DNA from: Lumnitzera littorea
Taxonomy: Eukaryota; Streptophyta; Magnoliopsida; Myrtales; Combretaceae
Direction of reading: 5' to 3'
Assembly (NCBI GenBank): GCA_024138015.1
Contig: JAMXBB010000002.1
Coordinates: 49,594,469 to 49,658,468, forward strand
DNA length: 64,000 nt
Part shown: in pieces, positions 11,206-23,554 of the stretch
Layout: every line of letters starts with the position of its first letter
How positions within the stretch are numbered: position 1 is the first letter of the stretch
Translations under genes and position numbers: made by a program
Notes under the pieces: generated by a model
What the model saw: the letters and a program-made list of their open reading frames with translations, nothing else
Told to the model about the DNA's origin: nothing
Databases searched by the model: none

Positions 11206-13884
11206 CCTTTCTCTTAGGGAAGATTTGACCCAAATCTTGGATTGGTAATTCTCCTTAATAAAAAATAAATCTATAAAATCCTAAAATAAACAAAATAGTG
11301 TAGTTCAAAAAGGTTTGAAACAACATCTTCCACTCAAACTCATTTTATCCATCATAGACTTTGTTAATTAGAATCAATTGAGCTATGTGACAGTGATTGA
11401 AATATGAAGCACAACATATAAAGTATAGCCCTTAACATAAATAGTGTAACTTGTTAAAAACTTGATGGCCTATGGCTCTAAGTTTTAGCAACTTAGGACA
11501 TTGTCCTCTGTGACCCATATATTTTCTTGTTTAATGACTTGAATAAATTCTACTATGTTTCCATAAGTGGCTTTTTTGGTATCCTTCTATTAGGCTTCTT
11601 CTTCTTTAACCTTTAATACCTTTGTACTATTATCTACGATATGGTTTTTGGCTTGACGACTTAAATACTAAAAAGCATAGTGGCCATATTTTAAACACAT
11701 AAGCATTCGCTCTTTGTTGGCGTCTTTTTGGTATGTTGGGGTTTCACATGGTTATGACTCTAATTAGCACAAACCACATTTGCTTCAGTCTCATGACAAG
11801 ATTAGTGCTTAACTCTCCACTATTATATTGACTCCTTAACTATTGATGGAAGTTCTTGGATACGAGCTAACCACCTCTAGCCTAAGGATAAGCACCTCAA
11901 CTCGCGAGATTGTGACTTATAGTGGGCCTAGGCCAACCACATCTAGCTCATGGTTAAGTGGCTCCATTTACAAAATAATAATCCCAATAAGGATTAGGTT
12001 AACTACCTTAGGCCTCACATTAGGTAGCCATCAAGCAGTAGCACGATCTTAGCTCATGAATTTAAGGAATATAAGGGCTCAACCAAGTAAAGTCTTACAT
12101 GACTAAGATTGGCTCCCTTAGCTTACAGGTTGACCTCTTAAAAACCTCTAACGGTGCTTTATATACAACACTAAATCCCCCATTCGATCTTAGGTAAGAA
12201 CTCCTCAAACTTGACCATACAACATTCACATTGCATTAAATGCATTATGACCTTTGACAGCTTGCCTTTTGAAAATCCTATGTAGCCTTAATCATATGGT
12301 ACTATTAAGCATTTATGAGGAAAAGATAGGTATAAGGCCCAAAAACAATCTTTGCTATAATTATTAGAAGATTTCACAAACCTTGAGCCTCGAAACCTAT
12401 GGCCATACTTCATAAGTTGATAAGGCTCAAGGTTGAACATGTAAATATATGATCTCTCTCCCTTCCAAAGTATGACCACTCTTTCATACTCATCTAATTG
12501 TCAACTTCTTTACATGAATCTTTACTTAAGGTACATAAAGCTGCCCTGATCCGATTGGTTTGACCCTTAAGAGCCCATCACACTCCATCTTCAAGAACCT
12601 TAAGACAACACTAACTACCTTTAAATCCTTTTGTACTCTCTCAGCGGATGCAGGAGATATGATATCACAATTTCTCTCTTTGTAATTAGACAATAGGTAT
12701 TATTGTATGAACTATGCCAAGCATGATATTTAGACAGTTAAGGTTCTCTTAAATAAATGTGACAATCATCAATATCAGTGATGTCCCACAAAATTTCATC
12801 GTAGAATATTATTAATAGAAAAGGTTAATCTTTTTTGCTTCTTCACTCAAATCATCTCCTTATTATAAACGAACTATATGGTTATAGACAATAAAAAATG
12901 TCAAAGCTTGATCAACCAGCAATAACCCCAATAATCAGACTAATTGGACAATGATTAATTTGAAATAGCAATACTGCTTGTTTATTTGACCATGAATTTA
13001 AAATTTTCCAATAACCATATCATAAAATCCTATAAAAGATTCCAACAACATTAATGTGTTTAGTTACTAGGCGGTTGAAAATTGGCTACTTGAACAAATC
13101 GTAAGTTGTAGTTCCTTAATTGATATCACTCATAGAGTTTAGAAATACAACTTAATTATGCTACCTAACTAAGCAACTAGAATTTCCACAATGAACTAAG
13201 ATAGTTAATTGATAAAATTCAATGACTAACAAGAGCTAAAGCCCTTAATTCTCATTAGAGAGAAATAAAAAGTGTTTAGAATGATAAGTGGCATCTTATA
13301 ATTTAAAAGAAATGTGTTTTAATACTAAGTTATTAAGCATGGAATAAGTAAAATAAAATGAGAAGTTGCGTTAGAGTCTAGAAAGACTATTAGGCTGGTC
13401 CTTAGGAGCATTGTTAGGCCAATGTACCTTAGGCCCTTATAGGTATTCTATTTGTAATAGTAGCAAATTGGTGTATTAGTAGAACATTTAGCCAGTTAGA
13501 GTAACCCTAGACACCTAGCTTCCATTTGAAACACCAATGGGTTGGTATTGAGAGGGAATGGTAGGTCAGTTTATGGAATCTAAGAGGGAAGCCTTTGTTC
13601 ATTGCACCGACTTGATGATAGCCAGTTCGATGAGCCGATTGAGGATGCTGAGCATCTCATAGCACTCTTAGGCTCACCAAACTCTAATGTTGAGCTCAAT
13701 TCCTATCAAATACGATTCGATAAAATATCAATCTAATCTACCAATTATCGTAATCCTTTTACGCATAGTTTTTTTTTTTAATACAAACCCTAATCTCTAA
13801 AACACCAAATCTAATAAGATAGTCTATTGCTCATCTAATAAGCATGTCACACCTCAGTTATGATACTCAATTATAATGTGTCAT
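11206..13884. other. degenerate repeat interior, possible gag remnant
   Basis: This interval lies between the two direct-repeat copies. Read on the minus strand, about 11560-11820 contains a short motif resembling a broken gag zinc knuckle (CLKYGHYAF, then a stop) followed by acidic and Lys-rich residues, in the style of the knuckle in the elements at 20-24 kb. The second cysteine is lost and there are several stops, so the match is weak. The rest shows no coding signal. One reading is the interior of a minus-strand LTR element that has lost most of pol. Confidence 0.3.
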
Positions 13885-14215
13885 AGATCCTATGGTCGAA
13901 TCCAGACATTTATCAATTCCATACAATAAGCAAAAATGTTCAATATTTTGTAGATTTAGGGTTTTAAACGAGGAAAAGAAAATATTTTTCATTCTTCTAT
14001 ATATTTAAAAATGGAGAACAAAGGATATGAATGAACATTTTGTACAATGCTCGTGTTTGCACCATCTCGCACATAACATCCAAAAGAACTTACCTAAAGA
14101 ACATAGCTGTATATATCTTGGAACTCTATTTTCTTGTAAGCCATTAGCAAAACTTCAGTTTAATCCTTAGAGTTTGTTTGCATGGGCTAATGAACACATT
14201 AACTTAGATGCGAAG
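13885..14215. repeat. direct repeat copy B of a degenerate element
   Basis: The shorter copy of the repeat at 10465-11205, lacking its central part. It ends about 20 bp before the terminus of an inverted LTR at 14237, so that LTR element inserted at or next to this repeat. Confidence 0.55.
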
Positions 14216-14236
14216 AAAATCCTTGCATAGGCATTC

Positions 14237-15039
14237 TGTTGCGAACCATGACTAAGAATAGATAAGGCTGGTTATAGGATGGGTTCGAGCTTGTAGAAAG
14301 CTTAAAAAAGGATTAATGGAGAAAGTGCGAAAATAGTAAAACGAAGAACGAAACAGTAAGCAAAACCTACGAATAGCTCTAGAAGATATGATGTACCAAT
14401 GGAACTTTTAAGGACTCACGGTATAATTCGATATGATGTACAAATTAGTTTGGTGAGGTTACTCGCTACCTAAGCTTGCTTAAGGAAAATGATAAAGGTG
14501 TTACCGAGAGTAAACAAACAATATTTACGCGAGGAAGAAAATTACTCAAAAAGTGTGTTAAGAATGATCTGATCTGATCTGATCTGATGCTTTCTAGCTA
14601 TAAGTATAGGGATATTTATACTCATAAGTTATGGCAACTTTCCTAAAAAGAAAAAAAAAAGGCATTTTCTAAAAAAGTAATGTATAAGATACAAAAGAGT
14701 AAAAATGAATATACAAGAAAAATAATCATTGGTGCAATGGATTCTACACATGATATGATAGATATAGCGATGCTACATTGGCGAGGTCATTAGAAGATAT
14801 AGACAAAAAGTACAGACAGATGGCTTGTCCAGGCAGGGATGGCTTAGTCAGTCTAAAGTCTCTCTCTAGGCTTCTCGGCAAGGAAGAGGCTGAGTAATTG
14901 GTTGGCTTGGTGCTAGTGAGTAATCTTCCATTCGGCATATTACAGAAAAATGGGCAGTCATACGGCTTGGCACGAAGGGTGACTTGGCGAGAAAGTATTC
15001 GGCCTTAGCAAGGGTTGATTGGAACAAAAGGATTTATCG
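14237..15039 (-). mobile_element. LTR of a Ty3/gypsy element, minus orientation
   Basis: The reverse complement runs from a start near CGATAAATCC (15039) to an end GTTCGCAACA (14237), about 803 bp. It is collinear with the 801-bp LTR at 27211-28011. Shared blocks include GATTACTCACTAGCACC, GGATATTTATACTCA read in reverse, and the terminal (TT)GCAACA. A TATAAATA promoter box is present in reverse at 14613-14620. The copy carries a private GATCT pentamer repeat. A purine-rich tract (AGGACTAAAGGGGC on the minus strand) abuts its upstream end, as for a 3' LTR. Confidence 0.75.
14566..14588 (+). repeat. GATCT pentanucleotide microsatellite
   Basis: Four perfect GATCT units plus GAT inside the inverted LTR. 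The related LTR at 27.2-28.0 kb has only one comparable unit (CGGATCAAATTAGAT), so this is a local expansion. Confidence 0.85.
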
Positions 15040-15820
15040 TACTAGCCCCTTTAGTCCTCGGGCTAGACTACAGGTCAGAGCTCTGGTAGCTTGATTCCCA
15101 TCACATTCTAAGATGATGAAGAAGTTACAATGTATTCTAAGGAGGGATAATTTATAAGCATGGCGTTGCATTAAGCATTTCGAACCTCATTTAAAGAGAA
15201 TGAATAATGAGATAATCTATTCAACATTGGAGGCAAAGTGAATGCATAATTGTGTACGTAATCATAAATAGAAGCAATTGTATGAAAGTTGTTGCTTCCT
15301 TAGTAAGTTTGTTAAAGTTTCCAAATAGCAAGCATCCAAGGCCATATAAATTGCACTAGTTGCATGAGAAGAGAGCCTTACATGTCATACAACATGTGCG
15401 AGGTATCCATTTCTATTGGTGATTGGTATTTAAGATGAAATTCTTTATGATTGGTTTTCGATGCACACTACACATAACTTGCTCAGTTAACCTTAGTTAT
15501 TTGATTGGTATAGGCTACATGATGGCTATTGTAATGCTTATGCATTTTAAAAGGATGATAAGAAGATAGTCTTGCACTCAATGACACTTAAGCAAGTATA
15601 AGAAGCTTAGACCTAGATAGCCCAAGCATATACGAAGACCTTTTATATGTGTATGACCTAGTTGATATATATTATAAACTTAGGAAAGCTGACCTACTTG
15701 TTGATGATTAAACAAATGTTAAAGGTAAGTAACCATGTACCTTCCATGACTTGTTTCTTGAGTAGTTTTTTAGGGATTGCTGTAGCTACCGTGCATTGAG
15801 CACAACATTGAGCACAACAT
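15040..15820 (-). pseudogene. 3' tail of a decayed Ty3/gypsy pol, minus strand
   Basis: Immediately upstream (minus sense) of the inverted LTR, 15040-15120 reads in the pattern G-N-Q-A-T-x-A/P-L-T that closes the pol frames at 18.1 and 27.2 kb. The adjoining several hundred bases have fragments compatible with the integrase C-terminus but many stops. Its upper limit, where it meets the plus-strand element, is not resolved. Confidence 0.45.
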
Positions 15821-15829
15821 AGAGCTACT

Positions 15830-18130
15830 ATAAGGGGTTTCATTGCCAAACCCAATTGCTTATCACATAAACCCTATGGAGACCAAAGAATTGAAGCATC
15901 AAGTTGACGACTTGATTGAGAGAGGGTATGTTAAGGAAAGTATGAGCTTGCATGTAGTTTTAGCACTTTATTAGCGCTAACAAAGGATAGCTCTTAGAGA
16001 ATGTGCATAGAATGCTAAGTTGTTAATCACATTTTTGTTAGATATTGATATCAATACATGCCATAACCTTTAGAAATAGATGGTCATGCTGTTGGACTGA
16101 CCAACATATTTATGAAGCTCATGCATAGTGTTATGTGCAATTTTTTAAGCAAGTATATGGTGGTCAATTTTGATGACATATTCTTCTACAGTCTAATCAT
16201 GGCCGAGTATGCTGACCGTTTAAAGTTGGTAGTTGATGTGCTTCAAGCTAAGAAGTTAAGTGTTTGTTTTGTTAAGCTGAGGTGGTTTTTCTAAGATTTG
16301 TGGTGTTTAGAGTAGGGGTTAGAGTAGATAAGGATAAGGTTAAGGCTATACTTAAGTAGCTTACATCATAGACAGTATTAGAGATTAGAAGCTTTCATGG
16401 GATTGTATCTTTCTACAGGAGATTCATCGCAACTTCAATACTATCATAGCATCTTTCATTGAGCTCACCAAGAAGAATTTTAAGTTCAAATGGAGTGAGT
16501 GAGCTTAGAGAAGCTTTTATGAGGAAAGTTGACTACAGCTTCATATCAACCTTGCTAGACATAGAAAGATCTTCGAATTAGAGTACAATCCATTAGGTTA
16601 AAATATGTGTCATGTTAATGCAAGAGCAATGACTAATCTCATACTTTAGTGAGATGCTCAATGGAGCCCCTTGAACTACTTTATATATGATAAAGAGTTA
16701 TATTCCTTGGTACGAACTCTTACTGTGTGGTAATATTGCTTGCTTCCTAACAAGTTCATCATCTATATTGACCACAAGTTGTTGATGTATTTGAGGGGTC
16801 AATGAAATCTTTCAAGAAGACAAGTTAAATGGACTACTAGGAAGGTGGTCAATGCATTATCTTGGAGAAGTGTTAGTCACTTCATTACATTCTAAGTGTT
16901 AGGATTCATATTGACTACTTGATGCATGCTCAAGATACTTATATTGGTCCCATTATGTCTAAAAGTAGTTTTTGGATTGCTATTGATGGATTTTATGTTG
17001 ATGAGTATTATCGACTTAAGAGTGACAAAAAATGTATTTTAAGCAATTCCATTTAGGAGTTGTTGGTCTAAGAAGCCTATGTTGAGGTTTGTCTAGACAT
17101 TTTAGGAAAAGAGGACACATAAGCTACTAAAGAAGCATTTCTTTTAGCCAGGGATAATGAAAGATGTACGTCATGTGTTAAAAAGGTGTACAGTATGCAA
17201 GAAGGCAAATGGGAGAAAAGAAGCTTTTGGAGGATACTTGCCATTGCTTATACTAGTTTGACCAAGGATTGATCTAAGCATTGACTTTATCTTGCGATTG
17301 CTAAGGATGGTAAGAGGGAGAGAATTGATCATGGTTGTAGTGGAATAATTTAGCAAGATTTCTTACTTCATCTGCTATCATAAGACTAACGATGCTTTTT
17401 TTTTTTTATTACTAACCTCTTTTGTTAAAGAATAGTTTGATTGTAGCATTCCTCGTAGCATCGTCTTAGATTAGGACCTTAAGCTCCTCAGTCTATTCTA
17501 GAGGACTCTATGAGAAAGGCTAAGTACTAAGCTCATGTTTAGCATATCTTGCTATCCCTAGACAGATGGCTAGACTATGGTAGTTAATCATAGTTTGGAC
17601 GCCTTACTCAGAGCCATGGTCAGTGAGAACCTTACTAAGTGGTAGAGCTATTATTGAGTTCACTTATCATAGGTTGTTGCATAGTACAATTGATATGTCC
17701 CCATTTGAAATTGTGTATAGGTATGGTCTAAAACCTTAACTATGGACTCATTATCCATACCTACTTCAAAGGAGGAAAGCTTAAGTGGTAAAGACAAAGC
17801 ATAGGAGATTTAGAAGCTACATAAGAAGGTTTTCGAGCACATTGTAAAAATTGTTATGAAACAACAACAGTAAGGAAACTGAGGAAGGAAGGCTATGATA
17901 AACTTTAGTCCAAGAGACTTAGTGTACACTCAACTAAGTAATGATAGATTCCCAAGCTATTGGACAAGAAAGTTGTCTTCCCGAGATGATGGTTTGTTCA
18001 CTATTCTTTAAAAGATCAATTATAATGCTTACTAGCTTGAGCTCCCTATTGGCAATGATATTTCCTTAACCTTCAATATCGGTGATGATAGGAATCAGGC
18101 TACTGGACCTTTGACCCGCAACCGAGCCTG
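15830..18130 (+). pseudogene. decayed Ty3/gypsy pol (RT, RNase H, integrase), first element
   Basis: Collinear domain remains are visible through many stops and frameshifts. The RT N-terminus (ELKHQVDDLIERGYV) is near 15880-15940. The RT catalytic region is in 16112-16294, where the usual Y-x-D-D reads VNFDDIFFYS. The post-RT motif (SFHGIVSFYRRF) is near 16390-16430, RNase H remnants are near 16530-16900, and an integrase Cys pair with core fragments lies at 17170-17400. The frame ends near 18130 in the same GNQATGPLT-type motif as the other copies. It cannot encode protein. It leads directly into an LTR, so this is the 3' part of an element whose 5' part is missing. Confidence 0.8.
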
Positions 18131-18189
18131 ATAATAGGAATTAACCCCTAGACCGATCATAAGAAGCCAAGCTAGAGGACTTCAAGAGT

Positions 18190-18978
18190 TCACACGGAAA
18201 ATGTTAGCTTTAAGTTATAGCCGAGACGAGGACTTTTATCTCGATACGACCTCCTGCCGACCTATCTCTCAGATCCTCATGTATGTCTAACATGCTCTTA
18301 CCCAATAGCAAAGTTCTAATCTAAAAGACAGCCCCGAACTAGCCAACCCGAGCTACCGACCTAACCCATTGGTGTCTAACTTCAAGACAGTTGACCATTT
18401 TGCAAGGCTGATTGACTCCTAACCTAATCCAGATCAAGTTGGCCCCTGACTCCCAACACTTCTTACTTTTTCCTGTGTATCATACTCTTAACATATAGCC
18501 ATCAAGTGATACGTATCTTTTGGCACAACGTTCTAGAATAATTCTTTGTTTTTTGTACTGGATATTCTTTTACCTTTTTACCCCTTTTTAGTATGATTAA
18601 TGTAACGTAATTGTAAAGTACCCTTTTGTCTTTTCATACTTGTAAAATAACCCTAGTAGGCAAGTATATAAACCCCCACTTTCCTTGTACACATAACAAT
18701 CCAACTTTCAATAGAGAATTATTCTCTTTAAGCAACCTTAGTGCTCTCATTATTATTCAACTCTTCTCTATTTCCTTTAGCAAGGAGTAGTGGCGAGTAA
18801 CCTTTCAGTTTGGATCGGTATGTCACATTCAACGGATTGTTGGCCAAGTAGGATTAAGTGATGTGTCATATCTATTCGGTAGTTGCTTGAACCTCACTAA
18901 TCTATTTTTTCCTGTTTATTTTGGTTCGTTCATTGTAGTGCCTCTCTATGTGTTTGACCCTAGAGATGCATCAGTTTC
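18190..18978 (+). mobile_element. LTR shared between two tandem Ty3/gypsy internal regions
   Basis: This lies between a pol 3' end and a primer-binding site. It has a TATATAAA box at 18665-18672, a downstream block (TAGCAAGGAGTAGTGGCGAGTAA) related to one in the 27-kb LTR, and a CT-rich end. Overall it is clearly diverged from the 27-kb and 14-kb LTRs, so it belongs to a sister subfamily. Its 5' edge is uncertain by tens of bases. Confidence 0.55.
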
Positions 18979-18980
18979 GC

Positions 18981-18994
18981 TAGTATCAGAGCAC
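18981..18994 (+). other. primer-binding site, tRNA-iMet type
   Basis: TAGTATCAGAGCAC differs by one base from the TGGTATCAGAGC complementary to the 3' end of initiator methionine tRNA, the usual primer of plant Ty3/gypsy elements. It marks the preceding sequence as a 5' LTR and the following sequence as a retrotransposon leader. Confidence 0.7.
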
Positions 18995-19186
18995 AGTTTT
19001 ATGAGAGAGTGTGTGAAGTTACAGTAAAGTTTTAGTTCGCTTTATTGTTAGTGACTGCTGTGTTCCTTTCGAAGCTATTATAATGTATTTGAGTGTTTGT
19101 AAGTGTAGTTTTATTGATACTTTGTTTTACTCTGTTTTCCATTGTGACGATAGAGTAAGTTTGTTAGTATTTTATTAATTTGTTTG

Positions 19187-20375
19187 AAGAGGTCCTACGC
19201 TATATCAGATTCAAGTGTTCAGAGAGTTAATGGTAACCAGGATAGTGGTGCTCAACCAGGTTGTGGTCATAATGGTAGTAACACCCTAGGGTCTGTTGAT
19301 GATAAACTTGATAGACTCACAAACCTTATTTAAAGTCTAGTCACCGCAATGCAAGTTAATAGGCAACAACCTTAAGGTGTTTAGCAATAACACCAACAAG
19401 ATGGCGCCCTTGAGAGATATTATGGCCAAGGTAATTGGATTAATCACCTAATTTGACTGCCATAAGCTAGAGGAGTAGTAGACAGAGCTGTTAGATGAAG
19501 ACTGGAGTTAGAGGAGATTAGGGAAGATGACGGAGAGATTGATGTCGAAGAGTTTAGTGAAGAAGAAGTTGATTACTACCAAACACAGGGATGAGGACGA
19601 CGAGTTCCTCGAGGGCTAGACAATATTAACATGCAAATCTTACCCTTCGATGGAGGTAGAGATGTAGATGAATATTTAGAATGGGAAGAGAAGGTCGAGA
19701 AAGTATTTGAGTGTTATAGGTATGAGCATGTGGTTAAGGTCCAATGTGCTAAGTTGGAATTTACTAGATACACCATCATATGGTGAAAGAATCTGAATGC
19801 TGCCAGAGTTAGAGATGGAAGACGAGGTGTCAGAACTTGGGATAAGATGAAAAGGTTGTTAAAAGGTAGATTTGTACTTGAAACCTACTTGCAAGATACG
19901 TTTGCAAAATTACAAGAGCTTTGCAAAGGGAGCTGATCTATTGATGACTATGTCAGGGAATTGTAGATGCTTATGATCTGAGCTGACATGGAAGAGCCAG
20001 AAGCACGCATCGTATCAAGGTTTATTTTTGGACTCAGATTTGAAATTTGCAATATCGTGGAAGTATAGAGGTTTTATGCCTTAAATGAGGCCATCAAGGC
20101 ATTGCAGAGGGTCGAAAAGCAGAGGAAAAATGTTCTGAGTTGACCTAGGCAAACATTCTCTTGAGCTCTTGTATAGCACTAACCTGTTCAAGCCAATCCG
20201 ATGAGGCCATATCGAGTCGAGGAAAGGAATGACCAACCTGGGGAATGTCGAGCAGACCAGCAAGGCCTAGTAGGTCAGTCGAGTCGACCCGAAGCTAGGC
20301 TGACCCTGAGAACCTATGAGAAAGGCCAACCATCCGGATGGAAGACCCGTGAAGGAAAGTATTTTAAATGCTTAG
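19187..20375 (+). pseudogene. decayed Ty3/gypsy gag, interrupted by a nested LTR
   Basis: After the primer-binding site a gag-like frame runs with several stops. It has an acidic region (EEIREDDGEIDVEEFSEEE), then the capsid-type signature ILPFDGGRDVDEYLEWEEKV near 19640-19700, a Trp/Leu-rich core, and TYEKGQPSGWKT just before the zinc knuckle. The frame is cut at 20375 inside the knuckle by a 2946-bp insertion and resumes at 23327. Joined across the insertion, with one copy of the target duplication removed, the reading frame continues with the remaining knuckle Cys; one expected Cys and the His are replaced. Stops show it was dead or dying before or after the insertion. Confidence 0.75.
20371..20375 (+). 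other. target-site duplication CTTAG (left)
   Basis: CTTAG precedes the TGTCACACCCC terminus and is repeated exactly at 23322-23326. Five bases is the standard LTR-retrotransposon integrase footprint. Confidence 0.85.
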
Positions 20376-23321
20376 TGTCACACCCCGAAGCAGCAGAGTC
20401 GTAACAGCCCCTGCCGTGTAAACCATTTTAAGATAGAAGTTGGCCTTACAACCGCTATTTTAGACTTGATCTACACAAGGCGTCCACGACTAACCCGCTT
20501 TGAAGTAGACTGTTTGTAATTTAAATAAATCATTTTTCTAAGAAAGTGAGGAAATATATATATATATATATTATAATACAGTTATTGCAATTAAGGTTTA
20601 CAATATTTCTCCGTAATATATTTCTTAGTTATTACATTATTCAAAAATGAAAAGTTCTAAAGTAAAAGCTTAAACCTTAAAAATATATGTTTATTCTTCA
20701 TATGTTTTTCCTCACTCCCCAGGATCCAGCAGTTGCTAGCTTTAGAGCAATTGTTGCCGCTTCTTGGCCAGCACCTGCACGACGTCTATAGGGATGTGAG
20801 TAACCACAGCTCAGTAAGTTAGGATGAAGGACTTAAAACTATACCATAAACACAACAAGGTTTTCAATCACTTATTAGGTGTAATGCATGTGTAAGCAAA
20901 TGCCATCGCACGACGTTGTCCGGCCCGTCGTGAGATTAGAGAAATTGCGCCCGCTCTAATCCGGGTTGAGGAGTTGCTGTTAATGCAACAGCTCATGACC
21001 AAACCCAGGCTTGTGTAATGGAGACCTTGCTCCTCCCGCGACTACCTTCGAACCACTGCCTTCACCCTCACCGCAACCTCCTCTCCTGTCACTTAGTTCG
21101 ACTGAGGATGAAGAAGGGACCATTTTCCAATCCTGCGCTATCCCTTCCGAAGGGGTCGGTATTTGGCCGGAGAGTCCTAAGTTCCCCTAACGGGTTGCCA
21201 TGCATGTCCGATTATGATTACCGGTCGGATATTTGATTAAATCCAGTTTTGGGTGATCAATCCTTTCATACAATTCATATAATATATGCCAGAACAACAA
21301 ACAGAATCATAGCATTACCCATAATCAAGCACATGCACACATTCAACTATCTAACAAGCACAACCAAGCATAATCTTAAGCCTCCAAAATACAGCATCGT
21401 ATTAATCCCAACTTACCTCAACTCCTCGTTCACTCACTCGAGGTCCGATTTGCTCAGGTCATCGCCGATCATCCCTATAACACAAACGTGATTTCAGCTT
21501 TTCATATAACTATTATAGGTTTATTTTATCCTATAACGCTTATTGTTATGTGTTGTTTAGGGTTTAATATACCTAATTATCTAGGTCTTAAGTCTTTTAT
21601 AATTATTCTAGGTTTGGGTTTAGGTTCGGGTTCCGCATCGATTTCTAAATTAGATTCTAGTTCGATTTCTAGGTACTGTTTTGGACCCGGACCCTAGAAA
21701 TTTGTTTCAACTCATAATGTGAAACTAACCACATTATTTCTAGATATTCTAAATACGATCACTACCCCTAGTCAGCATTTTATTCCATCCGGTATACTTA
21801 AATCCGTATTAGTGTACCGAATTTACTCATGTTGTGAGAAATTTTTACATTTTTCATATAATTTCCTAAAATTGAATTTTGTTTTAGATTTGTTATGTTC
21901 TGATTTTCATTATTTTATTATCTAATTAAACCTAATTTTTCCATATTTATTAATTTTCAATTCTACATATTCCTAATTTTCTACATTTACCACATAACAC
22001 CTTCATTACTTACACTTAACACTCCATAGACTAGGATTAGGTTTCCACATCAGAGATTAACATCCCTAAACATCTAATTACTATCTAAATCAGTAATTAA
22101 TATCCTAATCACCTAATTAACTCCAAATTACCCAATTTTTCCATCATTTTAGGGCTAAAAATTAACTTAAAAATTTTGAAAATTAATTTAAAAAAAATGG
22201 CTTCATAGCACTGTTTTATATTATATGAGCATCCTACATAAAAAAAATTGAGCTCCAAACTACACTCCTAAGGTCATTTATTTATAAACCGAAATGTGCT
22301 CGGTTTTGCATGATTTCTTAAGGACTATATATTACGGAACATGTTTTCATCAAAATAATATTTTTCCTACAAACTACATACAAAAATATCCCAGAATAAC
22401 AAAATTCATAATTTTCTAATCATGTTTACTATTTTTACAAAATTACACAAGAATCGGGCTGGAAATCGGACTCACTGATTTGGGTGGCTCCGGCCACCGC
22501 GGGCCGCCGTGGCCTTGTCAGCTGGCCTGGGCGCTGCCACCACCGTGTGGTGGTGGTGGCCGTCCACTTCCAGCTGCTCGTCTGGTAGGGGTTCCCTTTA
22601 AAAGTCCTAACTGCACAGTTTTTCTTATTTTTTTTTCTAAACCGAATTTTTCTCTCAATTTTCAACTCTCCCTAATTTTCTCACTTTCCAAACTGCTCAA
22701 ATGAGCTCTGTGATTTTTCCTGCTATTTATAGACATTTTCTGTAATTAATATGCATTAATTTGACAAGACTTTGCCCATTTTCCTTAATTTTTAGCTTTT
22801 AAGTTGTCTAATTCTTATTGGCTAATTTTTTTTTGCAGCTTTGGACCTGCCACGACCTTATCTTGATTCATCTTATCTTTTTCTAATTTTTTATGATTTT
22901 TCCATAATTATTTTATAATTTTCTTTAATTATTTGCTTAGTTTTTAGCTAATTTAGGTAATTACGTGTATTTTTATCTACACGTAAATATATGTGGGGTA
23001 CATGTGAACATTCCTAATTATTATTTTGGTCATTCTAAAATTTTTAGTATACATATAATCTATCTCTAGTAATTTATTAGTTATTAGATTACATTTTTTG
23101 CCTTTCCGGTAATTAGCAATTATTATACTTAAAATTTGAAAATTTTATAGTCTCTTATTTTATTGCTTATTTTCTTAAATTCACGTTTACGGGGTCATTT
23201 TTACTAATATTCTTTTCAATAGTTTATAATTTGAGTTTGAATGAATCTTTTAACCAATCGCCCTAAATCTTAGGTTCTAAATTCAATCCTACGATCAATT
23301 AGCTTAGCTTTGGGGCTTACA
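20376..23321. mobile_element. 2.95-kb solo LTR nested in gag
   Basis: It starts TGTCACACCCCG and ends TGGGGCTTACA, giving TG...CA ends with imperfect inverted termini, and is flanked by perfect CTTAG duplications. Inside there is no gag, RT or integrase. The content is AT-rich, with a GC-rich island at about 22460-22590 and several short open frames that I regard as noncoding. The long LTR and the CACACCCC-type terminus resemble Del/Tekay-type chromoviruses, but that family assignment is an inference. It is best explained as a solo LTR left by LTR-LTR recombination. The perfect duplications mean it is younger than its host element. The orientation is not settled. Confidence 0.8.
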
Positions 23322-23326
23322 CTTAG
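23322..23326 (+). other. target-site duplication CTTAG (right)
   Basis: The exact partner of 20371-20375, following the CA terminus of the nested LTR. Confidence 0.85.
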
Positions 23327-23550
23327 GCTCTGGATACATGGCCACTGAATGTCTGAATTGGCATGTCATGGTACTCTGAGGAGACGTGGTGGATAATATT
23401 GACAAGATTGACCTCAAGGAAGAAGAAAATGTTGGAGAACCTAAGGTGGAAGAGGAAGAGGAAACCTGTATCTATGCCGGCTAGAGAGAAGTAATGGCCC
23501 TAGTTTTGAGGTGTCTGAGGAGGACTAGAGAGAGAACTTATTCCCTTCTA
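23327..23550 (+). pseudogene. remainder of the interrupted gag, running into the gag-protease linker
   Basis: Continues the frame cut at 20375 through the end of the zinc knuckle, then an acidic linker (KIDLKEEENVGEPKVEEEEE). Near 23520-23545 comes a segment (GGACTAGAGAGAGAACTTATTCC) matching the start of the protease region of the next element at about 23925-23955. It then stops matching and a new gag tail begins. Confidence 0.6.
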
Positions 23551-23554
23551 AATG

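Noticed and set aside
22435..22704. Overlapping 74-76-codon frames on both strands in a GC-rich island.
   Set aside because: They lie inside the nested solo LTR. The GC-rich island keeps both strands open by chance, and no domain is visible.
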